A DNA stretch of 11,589 bases from Candidatus Saccharimonadota bacterium (GCA_028289185.1 JAQGGV010000014.1:1-11589), one strand, 5' to 3'; numbered from the stretch's first letter, positions 5,775 to 11,589 are shown. The notes: generated by a model not told the origin, from the letters alone. Program-made: numbers and translations.

Positions 5775-7028
5775 TCAAATTTTTTCGAGGATCAGCAGTT
5801 CGCGGGCGACGACTTGGTCTTCGCGGTAGTAGAGTAGTTCGGCGGTGCGGACGTTTTTGAGTTCGATTTGTTTGTAACCCAGTTTGGCCAGGTTATCGAC
5901 GAGTGGTAGGTGAGTAAACGAACCATCTGTCGAACGCCAGGCGGGGATGGCGACACAAAGTGGCGTGCCGGATTTGAGCTGTGCGCCGATGTTAGTCAGG
6001 AACTTGCCCATGATGTGATCGCAGTTGCCGCGGACCTCTGTTAATTTGGCGGGTGATGGCGGTGCACTGAAGGGTTGTCCCAAGTAGCCTTCGCAGACAA
6101 CAGCGTCGATGGGTTGCTGCCATTTTGTGTCCATGGCGTCACCGACTTCGATTTTGTACGTCCTGGAGGTATTGTATTTGGTCGAGAGCCAATCCATGTT
6201 TACTTTGGAGTAGTCAACCATTTTGTCGGCCAGGTCGGTGCCGTAGACGTTGTAGCCCAAGAGGGCTGCTTCCTGCAGGATGACGCCGGTACCACAGAAG
6301 GGGTCGAGGATTGTTATATCACTGTGGTTACCGGTTTTCGGAACCGTTTCGCCGGCCTCGCTTGTCACAGCTGGCGCTGTCGACGGGGGCAGTTCGGCCG
6401 GTGAAAGGTTACGAGACCCGGACGCACTCAAGGCGAGGTTGACCATGGTTTGGGCGAGTTTGGGTGGGAGCATACCGACGAATGCATCACGCTTTGGTCG
6501 TCCCTGGTCGCGGGCGGCGAGGGCGGTGATGTTTTGGGCACCAACACTTTCAGCAATGATGACTTTGCCTGATTTGTTGCGCACGATGAGGAGTTCAACT
6601 TTGTTCGGCGCCAGGCCAAGTTTGTTGTGATGGCTGGTTGCGGTGTTGTGGGCGGCGTCGACATTTGGGATCAGGCGCATGCTGACTTTTTTGGCGCGCA
6701 GGCGTTGTTTCAGAATGACGCCAGTTTTTTGGATGTCGCGCGTTTGGACTTTGAATCCGTAGGCGCTGATGCCGAGAGTGAGCTTGCCCTCGAAGTTGCC
6801 CCATTTATTGGAGTAATACTTGACGATGTGTTCGCTGGCACGACGCCAATCACCAGAAAGTTCGCCCGTGACGACACCGGCCTTGAGCGTGCCACCGAGT
6901 CGTGTCACATCAAAAGAATCGGCCATGACGCACGCCGCAGAGTCGGTAAACCAAGTCACGTCACCAAACGTTCGTTCAAGTTCGGCCATGCCGAGCGCGG
7001 GCTGCCGGCCCAACATCGCAATATACAT
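5775..7028 (-). CDS. Trm11/TrmG10-like SAM-dependent methyltransferase (probable tRNA N2-guanosine type)
   Basis: A 417-residue protein resembling THUMP-containing tRNA guanosine-N2 methyltransferases. The N-terminus MYIAMLGRQPALGMAELE is the Trm11-type opening. Region about 50-170 looks like the RNA-binding part, with LTLGISAYG, LKQRLRAKK and TSHHNKLG. RDQGRPKRDAFVGMLPPKLAQ (173-193) is a strong family block. The SAM motif DPFCGTGVILQEA is at 242-254 and the motif II acidic residue is Asp265 in GTDLAD. Two oddities stand out. The catalytic Asp/Asn-Pro-Pro-Tyr motif is replaced by Cys-Glu-Gly-Tyr-Leu-Gly at about 312-317, and a Ser/Pro/Thr-rich linker of about 35 residues (204-238) separates the family block from the SAM motif. 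The start at 7028 has no usable Shine-Dalgarno sequence and sits where a leaderless start is predicted. Substrate and modified position are uncertain. Confidence 0.8.
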   Translation of the reverse strand: MYIAMLGRQPALGMAELERTFGDVTWFTDSAACVMADSFDVTRLGGTLKAGVVTGELSGDWRRASEHIVKYYSNKWGNFEGKLTLGISAYGFKVQTRDIQKTGVILKQRLRAKKVSMRLIPNVDAAHNTATSHHNKLGLAPNKVELLIVRNKSGKVIIAESVGAQNITALAARDQGRPKRDAFVGMLPPKLAQTMVNLALSASGSRNLSPAELPPSTAPAVTSEAGETVPKTGNHSDITILDPFCGTGVILQEAALLGYNVYGTDLADKMVDYSKVNMDWLSTKYNTSRTYKIEVGDAMDTKWQQPIDAVVCEGYLGQPFSAPPSPAKLTEVRGNCDHIMGKFLTNIGAQLKSGTPLCVAIPAWRSTDGSFTHLPLVDNLAKLGYKQIELKNVRTAELLYYREDQVVARELLILEKI

Positions 7029-7034
7029 AACCCT

Positions 7035-7044
7035 AGTATATACT
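7035..7044. promoter_or_regulatory. Palindromic divergent -10 element
   Basis: AGTATATACT is a perfect 10-bp palindrome in the 22-bp gap between two divergent start codons. It holds TATACT on the plus strand (7039-7044) and TATACT on the minus strand (7040-7035). With the standard distance from -10 to +1, the starts fall at 7051 and 7028, exactly the first bases of both ATGs. Neither gene has a proper Shine-Dalgarno sequence. The -35 regions are weak on both sides. Confidence 0.55.
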
Positions 7045-7050
7045 GTTAGT

Positions 7051-8100
7051 ATGTCTTTTCGTGCATGGTTGAGCCTGGTAACGGTACTTCTTCTGGCTGT
7101 TGTTTTGTTTGGCTCGCGGCACGAACTTTACCACGCATGGCATTTGTTGGGTCAGGTAAATATCTGGATTTTGCTGCTCATTATTCCGGTGCAAATCATT
7201 GTGTACTATGCCGGTGGGCAAATGATTTTTACCTATATCAAGGGAAAGGGACAGATTAAAAAAACATCGAATGTAACCCTGACGCGAATCGCGCTTGAAG
7301 GTAATTTTGTCAATCATGTCCTGCCGAGTGGTGGGGTGAGCGGTGTGTCCTATTTGTCCTGGCGATTGGGTCATCTGGGCGTGAGCGCGGGCCGGGCGAC
7401 GATGGCACAAGTGGTGCGGCATGTTATGCAGTTCGTGGCCTTTTCGGCGCTGCTGCTGATTTCACTGTTTGCGGTGACACTGGATGGCACAATCAATCGT
7501 TGGATTATCCTGGCCAGTGCACTGCTGTTTACACTGATGTTTATCGCCGTCGTATCGCTGATTTATCTGCTAAGTAACAAACGTCGTATCGATAAGTTTG
7601 CCGTGTGGGTTTACGATTCAACAAACATGGTCGTTCGTCGTTTGACGTTTGGCCATCGAACTAAGGTTATCGAACAGGACATGATTCTGAATTTTTTGGA
7701 TGATATGCACCGCGACTTTATGGAACTAAGGCACGACAAAAAACTGCTGATTAAACCACTTTTTTGGGGTTTGCTATACACAGTTGGTGATGCGGGGATG
7801 TTTATGATTGCCTTTTGGTCCCTGGGTGAAATCTTTAACCCGGCACCGATTCTGATTGCATATGGGGTGGCGAGTCTGGCTGGATTTATTGTGTTAACCC
7901 CTGGAGGTGCAGGTGTGTACGAGGCTATCATGGTGACATTCCTGGCATTCGCTGGTATTGCGGGTGATGTGGCAATTGCAGGTATTTTGCTGGCGCGCGT
8001 TTGCATACTTCTGGGAACAATTTTGTTTGGGTATATTTTCTATCAATTGACGCTCAATGCCTATGGAGGTAGGAACGATGACTCCAAAACTGACGGTTAG
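7051..8100 (+). CDS. UPF0104 / LPG-synthase transmembrane-domain protein (YbhN/AglD-like)
   Basis: A 349-residue integral membrane protein with about eight hydrophobic segments (roughly 6-22, 36-58, 124-145, 150-174, 235-257, 262-282, 288-304 and 307-332). It matches the lysylphosphatidylglycerol-synthase transmembrane family: NHVLPSGGVSGVSYLSWRL (about 88-106) and TPGGAGVYEA (283-292) are its two signature blocks. The MprF catalytic (aminoacyl-transfer) domain is absent, so it is not a complete LPG synthase. Relatives are proposed lipid or polyprenyl-linked substrate flippases or transferase partners; the substrate here is unknown. The ATG at 7051 is preferred over starts further upstream because those would run through the divergent methyltransferase gene and the promoter, and because the expected start of transcription coincides with this ATG. 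Its 3' end overlaps xseA by 23 nt. Confidence 0.82.
   Translation: MSFRAWLSLVTVLLLAVVLFGSRHELYHAWHLLGQVNIWILLLIIPVQIIVYYAGGQMIFTYIKGKGQIKKTSNVTLTRIALEGNFVNHVLPSGGVSGVSYLSWRLGHLGVSAGRATMAQVVRHVMQFVAFSALLLISLFAVTLDGTINRWIILASALLFTLMFIAVVSLIYLLSNKRRIDKFAVWVYDSTNMVVRRLTFGHRTKVIEQDMILNFLDDMHRDFMELRHDKKLLIKPLFWGLLYTVGDAGMFMIAFWSLGEIFNPAPILIAYGVASLAGFIVLTPGGAGVYEAIMVTFLAFAGIAGDVAIAGILLARVCILLGTILFGYIFYQLTLNAYGGRNDDSKTDG
8065..8070 (+). promoter_or_regulatory. Shine-Dalgarno sequence that fixes the xseA start
   Basis: GGAGGT lies 7 nt before the ATG at 8078, inside the 3' end of the upstream membrane-protein gene. It selects 8078 over the in-frame ATGs at 8057 and 8063. The latter sits on the Shine-Dalgarno sequence itself. 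Confidence 0.85.
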
Positions 8101-9166
8101 CGAATTTATTGCTGTCCTGAATCAGACGATGGAATACACCTTTCCGATCGTCGATATCGAGGGTGAGGTTTCTAGTTTTAAGGTCAACCAGGGCAAGTTT
8201 GTCTTTTTTGATTTGAAGGACGAGGGCGGCAGCATTGGCTGTTTCATGATGCTGTTTAGTCTGCGCGTCCCAATCGAGGATGGTATGAAAGTTGTCATCA
8301 CGGCGACACCCAAACTGACACAGTGGGGTAAGTTTAGTCTGACAGTCAGAACGATTCGTCCGAGCGGTGAGGGCAGTATCAAAAAAAGCTTTGAGCTGCT
8401 GCGGGCCAAACTGGACGCCGAGGGGCTGTTTGCGCCGGAACGAAAGCGTCCGCTGCCTGTGATTCCGCAGCGTATTGCTGTCATCAGTAGTACGCAGGCG
8501 GCTGGCTATGCGGATTTCATCAAAATCCTCAACGATAGATGGGGCGGCTTGCACGTTGATGTTGCGCATGTGACGGTGCAGGGGGCCGATGCGCCGGACC
8601 AAATCATACGAGCGCTCAGTTACTTTAATACGCAGGAAGATCTGCCGGAAATGATCGTTATCATTCGTGGCGGTGGCAGCGCAGATGATCTGGCGGCGTT
8701 TAACGATGAACAGTTGGTACGGGCGATTGCGGCCAGCCGTGTGCCGACAGTAACGGGTATTGGGCACGAGGTAGACACGTCGCTGAGCGATCTGGCGGCT
8801 GATGTACGGGCGGCAACGCCGTCCAATGTGGCGCAGATTATCGTACCTGATCGTTTAGAGGTGATTCGAATGGCCCAAAACAAAGTTGAATCATTGTTTC
8901 CGAAGGTTTCGGAGATTATCGAACGCCTGAAACAACAACTAGAGGGCACGGTCGAACTGGCAACCGAGCGGGTAGAGCAGAAACTTGAACGTGAGATTAC
9001 GCACCTGCGGGCAACACGGACACTACTAGCAGAACTCGACCCAGCGCGAGTACTGGAGCGAGGCTATGCAATTATACGCGGCGTGCAAAAACCAGGCAGC
9101 CTTATCGACATCGAAACAGCAACGGCTATAATAAAGGCAAGGATAGAGACATATGACGAACGCTAA
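8078..9166 (+). CDS. xseA: Exonuclease VII large subunit
   Basis: Catalytic subunit of exonuclease VII, which degrades single-stranded DNA from both ends to short oligonucleotides in repair. From the ATG at 8078 the product is 362 residues. It has an N-terminal OB fold (about 4-95; MEYTFPIVDIEGEVSSFK, GKFVFFDLKD), the catalytic core (about 120-255) and a C-terminal coiled coil (about 258-315) that binds XseB. Catalytic motifs are intact: IIRGGGSADDLAAFND (195-210) and GIGHEVDTSLSDLAAD (227-242), followed by RAATPSN (244-250). It is shorter than the 400-456 residues usual for the family; the shortfall is mainly in the coiled coil. It overlaps the upstream gene by 23 nt and xseB by 14 nt, implying translational coupling. 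Confidence 0.96.
   Translation: MTPKLTVSEFIAVLNQTMEYTFPIVDIEGEVSSFKVNQGKFVFFDLKDEGGSIGCFMMLFSLRVPIEDGMKVVITATPKLTQWGKFSLTVRTIRPSGEGSIKKSFELLRAKLDAEGLFAPERKRPLPVIPQRIAVISSTQAAGYADFIKILNDRWGGLHVDVAHVTVQGADAPDQIIRALSYFNTQEDLPEMIVIIRGGGSADDLAAFNDEQLVRAIAASRVPTVTGIGHEVDTSLSDLAADVRAATPSNVAQIIVPDRLEVIRMAQNKVESLFPKVSEIIERLKQQLEGTVELATERVEQKLEREITHLRATRTLLAELDPARVLERGYAIIRGVQKPGSLIDIETATAIIKARIETYDER
9105..9132 (+). promoter_or_regulatory. Possible internal promoter for xseB
   Basis: Inside the 3' end of xseA: TCGACA (9105-9110, five of six matches), a 16-nt spacer and a perfect TATAAT (9127-9132). The start would be near 9139, leaving a short leader that retains AAGGA (9139-9143) before the ATG at 9153. 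The boxes are embedded in coding sequence and may be fortuitous. Confidence 0.35.
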
Positions 9167-9365
9167 ACAATCAATACAGGAAAAGGTATCGGAGCTAGAT
9201 AAACTAGTTGCGTGGTTTTCGGGCGATGATTTCCAGCTAGAGGAAGCCAAGGCGACGCTCAAAAAGGCCGCCGATCTGGCAACCGACATCGAAAAAGATT
9301 TAAAGTCTGTCAGTAACGAAATTATCGAAATCAAAAAATCATTCCAAACTGATACGGAGGCCTAA
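9153..9365 (+). CDS. xseB: Exonuclease VII small subunit
   Basis: A 70-residue helical protein that binds several copies along the XseA coiled coil to form exonuclease VII. It follows the family pattern: an N-terminal helix (SIQEKVSELDKLVAWF, about 7-22), a short acidic turn with Gly-Asp-Asp, then a second helix starting FQLEEAKATLKKAADL (about 27-42) and a Lys-rich third segment. The length matches the family (65-85). Identification is reinforced by the 14-nt overlap with the xseA 3' end. AAGGA lies 9 nt before the ATG. Its stop TAA is directly followed by the GTG start of the next gene. Confidence 0.93.
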   Translation: MTNAKQSIQEKVSELDKLVAWFSGDDFQLEEAKATLKKAADLATDIEKDLKSVSNEIIEIKKSFQTDTEA

Positions 9366-9890
9366 GTGGTCTGGTTTTGGGTTGCGGCTGCTATTTTCCT
9401 CTTGTTTGGCTTTGTCGTGTTCCGCGGGGCGCCATATGTTCCCAGCCATCGCAAATATGCCAGATTGGCGTTGACCAAGCTGTACCGCCTGAACGCCGAC
9501 GATGTGCTGGTTGATTTGGGATCAGGCGACGGAACGATTCTGCGCATGGCATCGCTAAAGGGTGCAAGGGCGATTGGCTACGAGCTGAATCCTATCTTGG
9601 TATTGATTAGCCAGCTGCTCGCCCGTGGAGACAAGAAACAAACAACAATTCTCGCGGACATGTGGTTGACCGACTTTCCGGCCGATACCACAATCGTCTA
9701 TGTCTTTTCGGTGACGCGGGACGAGGCTAAACTTCTGAAAAAATTACAGAATCACGTTGATGAACATGGCAGCGATTTATGGTGTATAACCTACGGAGCG
9801 GGACTGCGCGACAAGCAGCCAGTCAAGAAGTTACACGCCCATACACTGTACCTTTTCGAACCGAACCCTTTACAGCGTAAACAAGCGTAA
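9366..9890 (+). CDS. Membrane-anchored class I methyltransferase, FAM173/ATPSC-KMT-like
   Basis: A 174-residue protein with one N-terminal membrane segment (about 2-19), followed by GAPYVPS (21-27) and a Rossmann-type SAM-binding core. Motif I is VDLGSGDG at 49-56; the post-I acidic site is in GYELNP at 71-76; DMWLTDF follows at 98-104, with a VYVF strand at about 111-114. The pattern of an N-terminal anchor, the PYVPS segment, DLGSGDG and ELNP is typical of the FAM173 group, whose eukaryotic members methylate lysines of the ATP synthase c subunit or of the adenine nucleotide carrier. The bacterial substrate is not known and protein lysine methylation is an inference. The GTG start is supported by GGAGG 5 nt upstream and by contact with the xseB stop codon. 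It is co-transcribed with xseAB but has no evident functional link to DNA repair. Confidence 0.75.
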   Translation: MVWFWVAAAIFLLFGFVVFRGAPYVPSHRKYARLALTKLYRLNADDVLVDLGSGDGTILRMASLKGARAIGYELNPILVLISQLLARGDKKQTTILADMWLTDFPADTTIVYVFSVTRDEAKLLKKLQNHVDEHGSDLWCITYGAGLRDKQPVKKLHAHTLYLFEPNPLQRKQA

Positions 9891-9897
9891 GTATAAT
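9869..9897 (+). promoter_or_regulatory. Promoter of the membrane-anchored hypothetical gene
   Basis: TTTACA (9869-9874), a 17-nt spacer and a perfect TATAAT (9892-9897), overlapping the end of the methyltransferase gene. The predicted start, about 9904, is next to the ATG at 9905, so the transcript would be leaderless. No Shine-Dalgarno sequence is present. Confidence 0.7.
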
Positions 9898-9904
9898 AGC
9901 GAAC

Positions 9905-10558
9905 ATGAGTTTTCGTTCACATGAAAGCGGTGCAATATCGGGGCTGATGGTCGCGGTCATCGGTTTAAGTGTTTTGGTTCTGGGCCTTGGCTCGTTTGCT
10001 ATCTGGGCATTTGTTTCGTATAACGACGCGCAGGATAACGTTGACGGCAAGATTCAAATTGCTCAGGCACAAGCCAAAGAAGCACAGGGTAATACTGACG
10101 AACAGAAGTATGCCGATCAATTGAAGCAGCCATACAGCCTGTTTAAAGCCCCTGACGATTACTGTGGTGTATCGCTAAAATACCCAAAGACATGGAGTGT
10201 TTATGAATCGGAACAGCTGACTAATGGTGGTGACTACAAAGCCTACTTCTACCCAGGAATCATCCCTGTTATTACAGCGGACAGCCAATATGCCTTGCGC
10301 GTGTTTATCGAGCAGAAAAACTACGATGATGTTGTCAACCAGTACGAAAACTTGGTATCCGGTGGCAAGCTGCAATCATCGACCACGAACGCCAATGGTC
10401 AACAGGGGACACGCCTGGATGGTAACTTCAGCAACTACATCAAGGGCTCGGCGGTTATTTATCGTTGCCGTCAGCAAACTATCACTGTTGCATCCGATGC
10501 TGACACCTGGAAAACCGACTTCGAAGACATTATAAAGACCATCAACTACAATAATTAG
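9905..10558 (+). CDS. Membrane-anchored extracytoplasmic protein of unknown function (PsbP/Mog1-like fold possible)
   Basis: Not recognised with certainty. The 217-residue product has a short cytosolic start, one membrane segment (about 11-37), an Ala/Gln-rich likely helical stalk (about 40-75) and a C-terminal globular domain (about 78-217). That domain starts with a block of the type 'cysteine, GVSLKYPKTWSVYES' (87-102), the kind of Tyr-Pro-x-x-Trp opening found in PsbP/Mog1-like and related lipoprotein domains. It then has alternating beta-like segments and ends with a helix containing DTWKTDFEDIIKTI (200-213). The only two cysteines, 87 and 188, lie in the external domain and could form a disulfide. 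It has its own leaderless promoter. It directly precedes the degenerate kinase/receiver pair, so a role as its extracellular input is conceivable but unproven. Confidence 0.6.
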   Translation: MSFRSHESGAISGLMVAVIGLSVLVLGLGSFAIWAFVSYNDAQDNVDGKIQIAQAQAKEAQGNTDEQKYADQLKQPYSLFKAPDDYCGVSLKYPKTWSVYESEQLTNGGDYKAYFYPGIIPVITADSQYALRVFIEQKNYDDVVNQYENLVSGGKLQSSTTNANGQQGTRLDGNFSNYIKGSAVIYRCRQQTITVASDADTWKTDFEDIIKTINYNN

Positions 10559-10573
10559 CCCGTCCCCGCGTGA

Positions 10574-10579
10574 TACACT
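10574..10579 (+). promoter_or_regulatory. Possible extended -10 box before the kinase-like gene
   Basis: TACACT preceded by TG at the extended -10 position (10571-10572). The predicted start near 10586 gives a 5-nt leader. No -35 is recognisable. AAAGG (10580-10584), 6 nt before the ATG at 10591, could instead serve as a ribosome binding site on a read-through message. Confidence 0.3.
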
Positions 10580-10590
10580 AAAGGCAGTAT

Positions 10591-11325
10591 ATGAGCACTG
10601 CGAGTCACGGCGAATATAAAGAGGAGAGTAGGAGTTTTGTTGATGACTCCTCGTTGATTATTGCGGCTGCAAATGAGCTCAGTTCACCACTTGTATTGCT
10701 GAGGCAACTTGGCCTGACAGTGACATCGGACACGTTAGGCAAGGACGAACGACAACTACTAGGCGAGCAGTTGACGCTGACGAGTGAACGAGCCCTGCGT
10801 ATGGCAGCGAGTCTGTCGATGGCATCAAGCGGGCAGCAGCGGCTAGAACTTGAACCAATCAACCCGATTAGTATCTGTCGGGAAGTCGTTCACGAACTAT
10901 CGCCACTGTTTGCGGCGCATGGCCAGACACTGACCGTACAAAAGCGATCACGAATCCCGCTTTTGGTCGGCAATAGGCGATTACTTCAGCAGATTCTGCT
11001 CAGTTTTAGCGATAACGCGCTGTTTTATGGGTCAAAATCACATCCGATACGTATGAACATTAGTGGTCATGGTGACACGGTCCGCATCGGTGTGCGTGAT
11101 TATGGTCCTGCAGTACCAATTGATGTTTGGCAACAGATAGAGAGTCGAGTCACTCGACACGTGCCGACGCCGCTTGCCAGCCGGCCGCACATCAGTACCG
11201 TTGGTTTGATTGCCGCGCAGCGACTAGCGGAGGCTATGGGCAGCGCTGTCGGCGTAACCAGACACCGTGACGGTGCAACGTTCTATGTTGACTTGCGTTT
11301 GAGCGGCCAGACAAGCTTGCTATGA
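10591..11325 (+). CDS. Degenerate histidine-kinase-like protein (phospho-acceptor His replaced by Asn)
   Basis: A 244-residue cytosolic protein with no membrane segment or sensor domain, laid out like the transmitter part of a histidine kinase. A DHp-like helix pair (about 18-80) contains AANELSSPLVLL, in which Asn28 stands where the H-box His of the usual SHELRSPL should be; the codon is AAT. The GHKL ATPase-like domain (about 90-238) keeps the N-box Asn142 (SFSDNALFYG) and the G1 Asp170/Gly172 (VRDYGPAVP). Its G2 region, HISTVGLIAAQ (200-210), lacks the usual GxGLGL glycines, and the F-box phenylalanine is missing. The C-terminal DGATFYVDLRL fits the last strands. It probably cannot autophosphorylate in the standard way, but it may still bind nucleotide or dimerise. 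The stop TGA overlaps the ATG of the next gene (ATGA), so the two proteins are translationally coupled. Confidence 0.78.
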   Translation: MSTASHGEYKEESRSFVDDSSLIIAAANELSSPLVLLRQLGLTVTSDTLGKDERQLLGEQLTLTSERALRMAASLSMASSGQQRLELEPINPISICREVVHELSPLFAAHGQTLTVQKRSRIPLLVGNRRLLQQILLSFSDNALFYGSKSHPIRMNISGHGDTVRIGVRDYGPAVPIDVWQQIESRVTRHVPTPLASRPHISTVGLIAAQRLAEAMGSAVGVTRHRDGATFYVDLRLSGQTSLL

Positions 11326-11589
11326 GCCGCAAAATCCTTGTTGTCGAAAGCGAGCCATGGCTGGGTGACCACTATCAGCGTGTGCTCGAGGCACAGGACT
11401 TTACGGTCACGCGGGCATCGAATGCTTACAGCGCTATGGACCTGATTGACGAGGCGATTCCTGATGTAATCATTATGAGCCTAACACTGAGCGGTGCGTC
11501 TAGTGTGGCGTTGCTACACGAACTCCAGGCCTACATTGACACTGGCAGTATACCTGTCGTCGTCTGTAGTAACCTGCATAATTTAGAAA
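11322..11589 (+). CDS. Receiver-like protein lacking the phospho-acceptor Asp (3' end outside window)
   Basis: The first 89 codons are visible; the gene runs off the right edge. It begins MSRKILVVESEPWLGDHYQ, a receiver beta1-alpha1 with the acidic pair altered to Glu-Ser-Glu (residues 9-11). The beta3 segment reads PDVIIMSLTLSG (47-58), so Ser53 occupies the position of the phospho-accepting Asp (compare LILLDAMMP in the intact receiver at 4943-5371). The beta4 region VPVVVCSN retains a Ser (83) at the conserved Thr/Ser site. The fold therefore looks preserved while the phosphorylation site is lost, as in atypical or pseudo-receivers. The start is the ATG inside the upstream stop (4-nt ATGA overlap), with no Shine-Dalgarno sequence, so expression probably depends on re-initiation. 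Whether an output domain follows cannot be seen. Confidence 0.75.
   Translation, partial: MSRKILVVESEPWLGDHYQRVLEAQDFTVTRASNAYSAMDLIDEAIPDVIIMSLTLSGASSVALLHELQAYIDTGSIPVVVCSNLHNLE

Noticed and set aside
6075..6630. Plus-strand open frames antisense to the Trm11-like gene
   Set aside because: They mirror the conserved methyltransferase coding sequence and show no independent signals.
6820..7050. Longer N-terminus for the UPF0104-like gene, extending to 6820
   Set aside because: The extension would overlap the divergent methyltransferase gene antisense, is unlike the family, and crosses the promoter palindrome; 7051 begins with a normal membrane-protein start.
10861..10935. His-Glu-Leu-Ser-Pro-Leu at residues 101-106 of the kinase-like protein, resembling a displaced H-box
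   Set aside because: It lies at the start of the ATPase-like domain, in the helix that typically reads like 'EVVEELRPLAEERG', not in the dimerisation helix pair. The true H-box position is AANELSSPL near residue 28. It is kept as a possible alternative only if phosphorylation were shown.
11144..11158. GTCGAG-TCA-CTCGAC hairpin inside the kinase-like gene
   Set aside because: It lies within a well-supported coding region with no U-tract; likely a chance palindrome.

Overview
The window (about 11.6 kb, near-balanced base composition, genes on both strands, TGA and TAG both used as stops) looks like a chromosomal segment of a candidate-phyla (Patescibacteria) bacterium, most likely Saccharibacteria (TM7). 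The call rests on gene content and protein style: ftsX followed by two PcsB-like coiled-coil/CHAP hydrolases, short genes, and a compact gene order. It is an inference, not a database result. No tRNA, rRNA, CRISPR array or insertion sequence was seen.

Layout, left to right. Positions 1-4893 (+) form a cell-envelope block: the probable last codons of ftsE, then ftsX, two tandem secreted PcsB-like CHAP hydrolases, and a membrane-anchored S41 (Ctp-type) protease with a PDZ domain. In Gram-positives FtsEX gates PcsB-type hydrolases at the division site, so this block probably carries out septal peptidoglycan splitting, with the protease as a possible processing or turnover factor. Between the two hydrolases lies a hairpin-rich element of about 130 bp bounded by 7-bp inverted repeats. 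At 4943-5371 is an intact stand-alone receiver protein, closed by a strong bidirectional terminator. It faces rpmA (ribosomal protein L27, minus strand), which has a near-consensus promoter. Upstream of rpmA, also on the minus strand, is a Trm11-like methyltransferase.

At about 7029-7050 a 22-bp divergent gap holds a palindromic -10 element placed exactly for leaderless starts in both directions. Rightward from it runs a tightly packed operon: a UPF0104/LPG-synthase-like membrane protein, xseA, xseB (exonuclease VII) and a membrane-anchored FAM173-like methyltransferase. Next come a membrane-anchored hypothetical protein with its own promoter, a cytosolic histidine-kinase-like protein, and a receiver-like protein cut by the window edge.

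The most unusual point is the last pair. The kinase-like protein has Asn where the phospho-accepting His should be. The receiver encoded in a 4-nt overlap with it has Ser where the phospho-accepting Asp should be. A co-degenerate, translationally coupled two-component pair suggests a system that signals without phosphotransfer. A second theme is initiation. Genes starting a transcription unit mostly lack a Shine-Dalgarno sequence and have a -10 box at the leaderless distance, whereas operon-internal genes and rpmA have good Shine-Dalgarno sequences.
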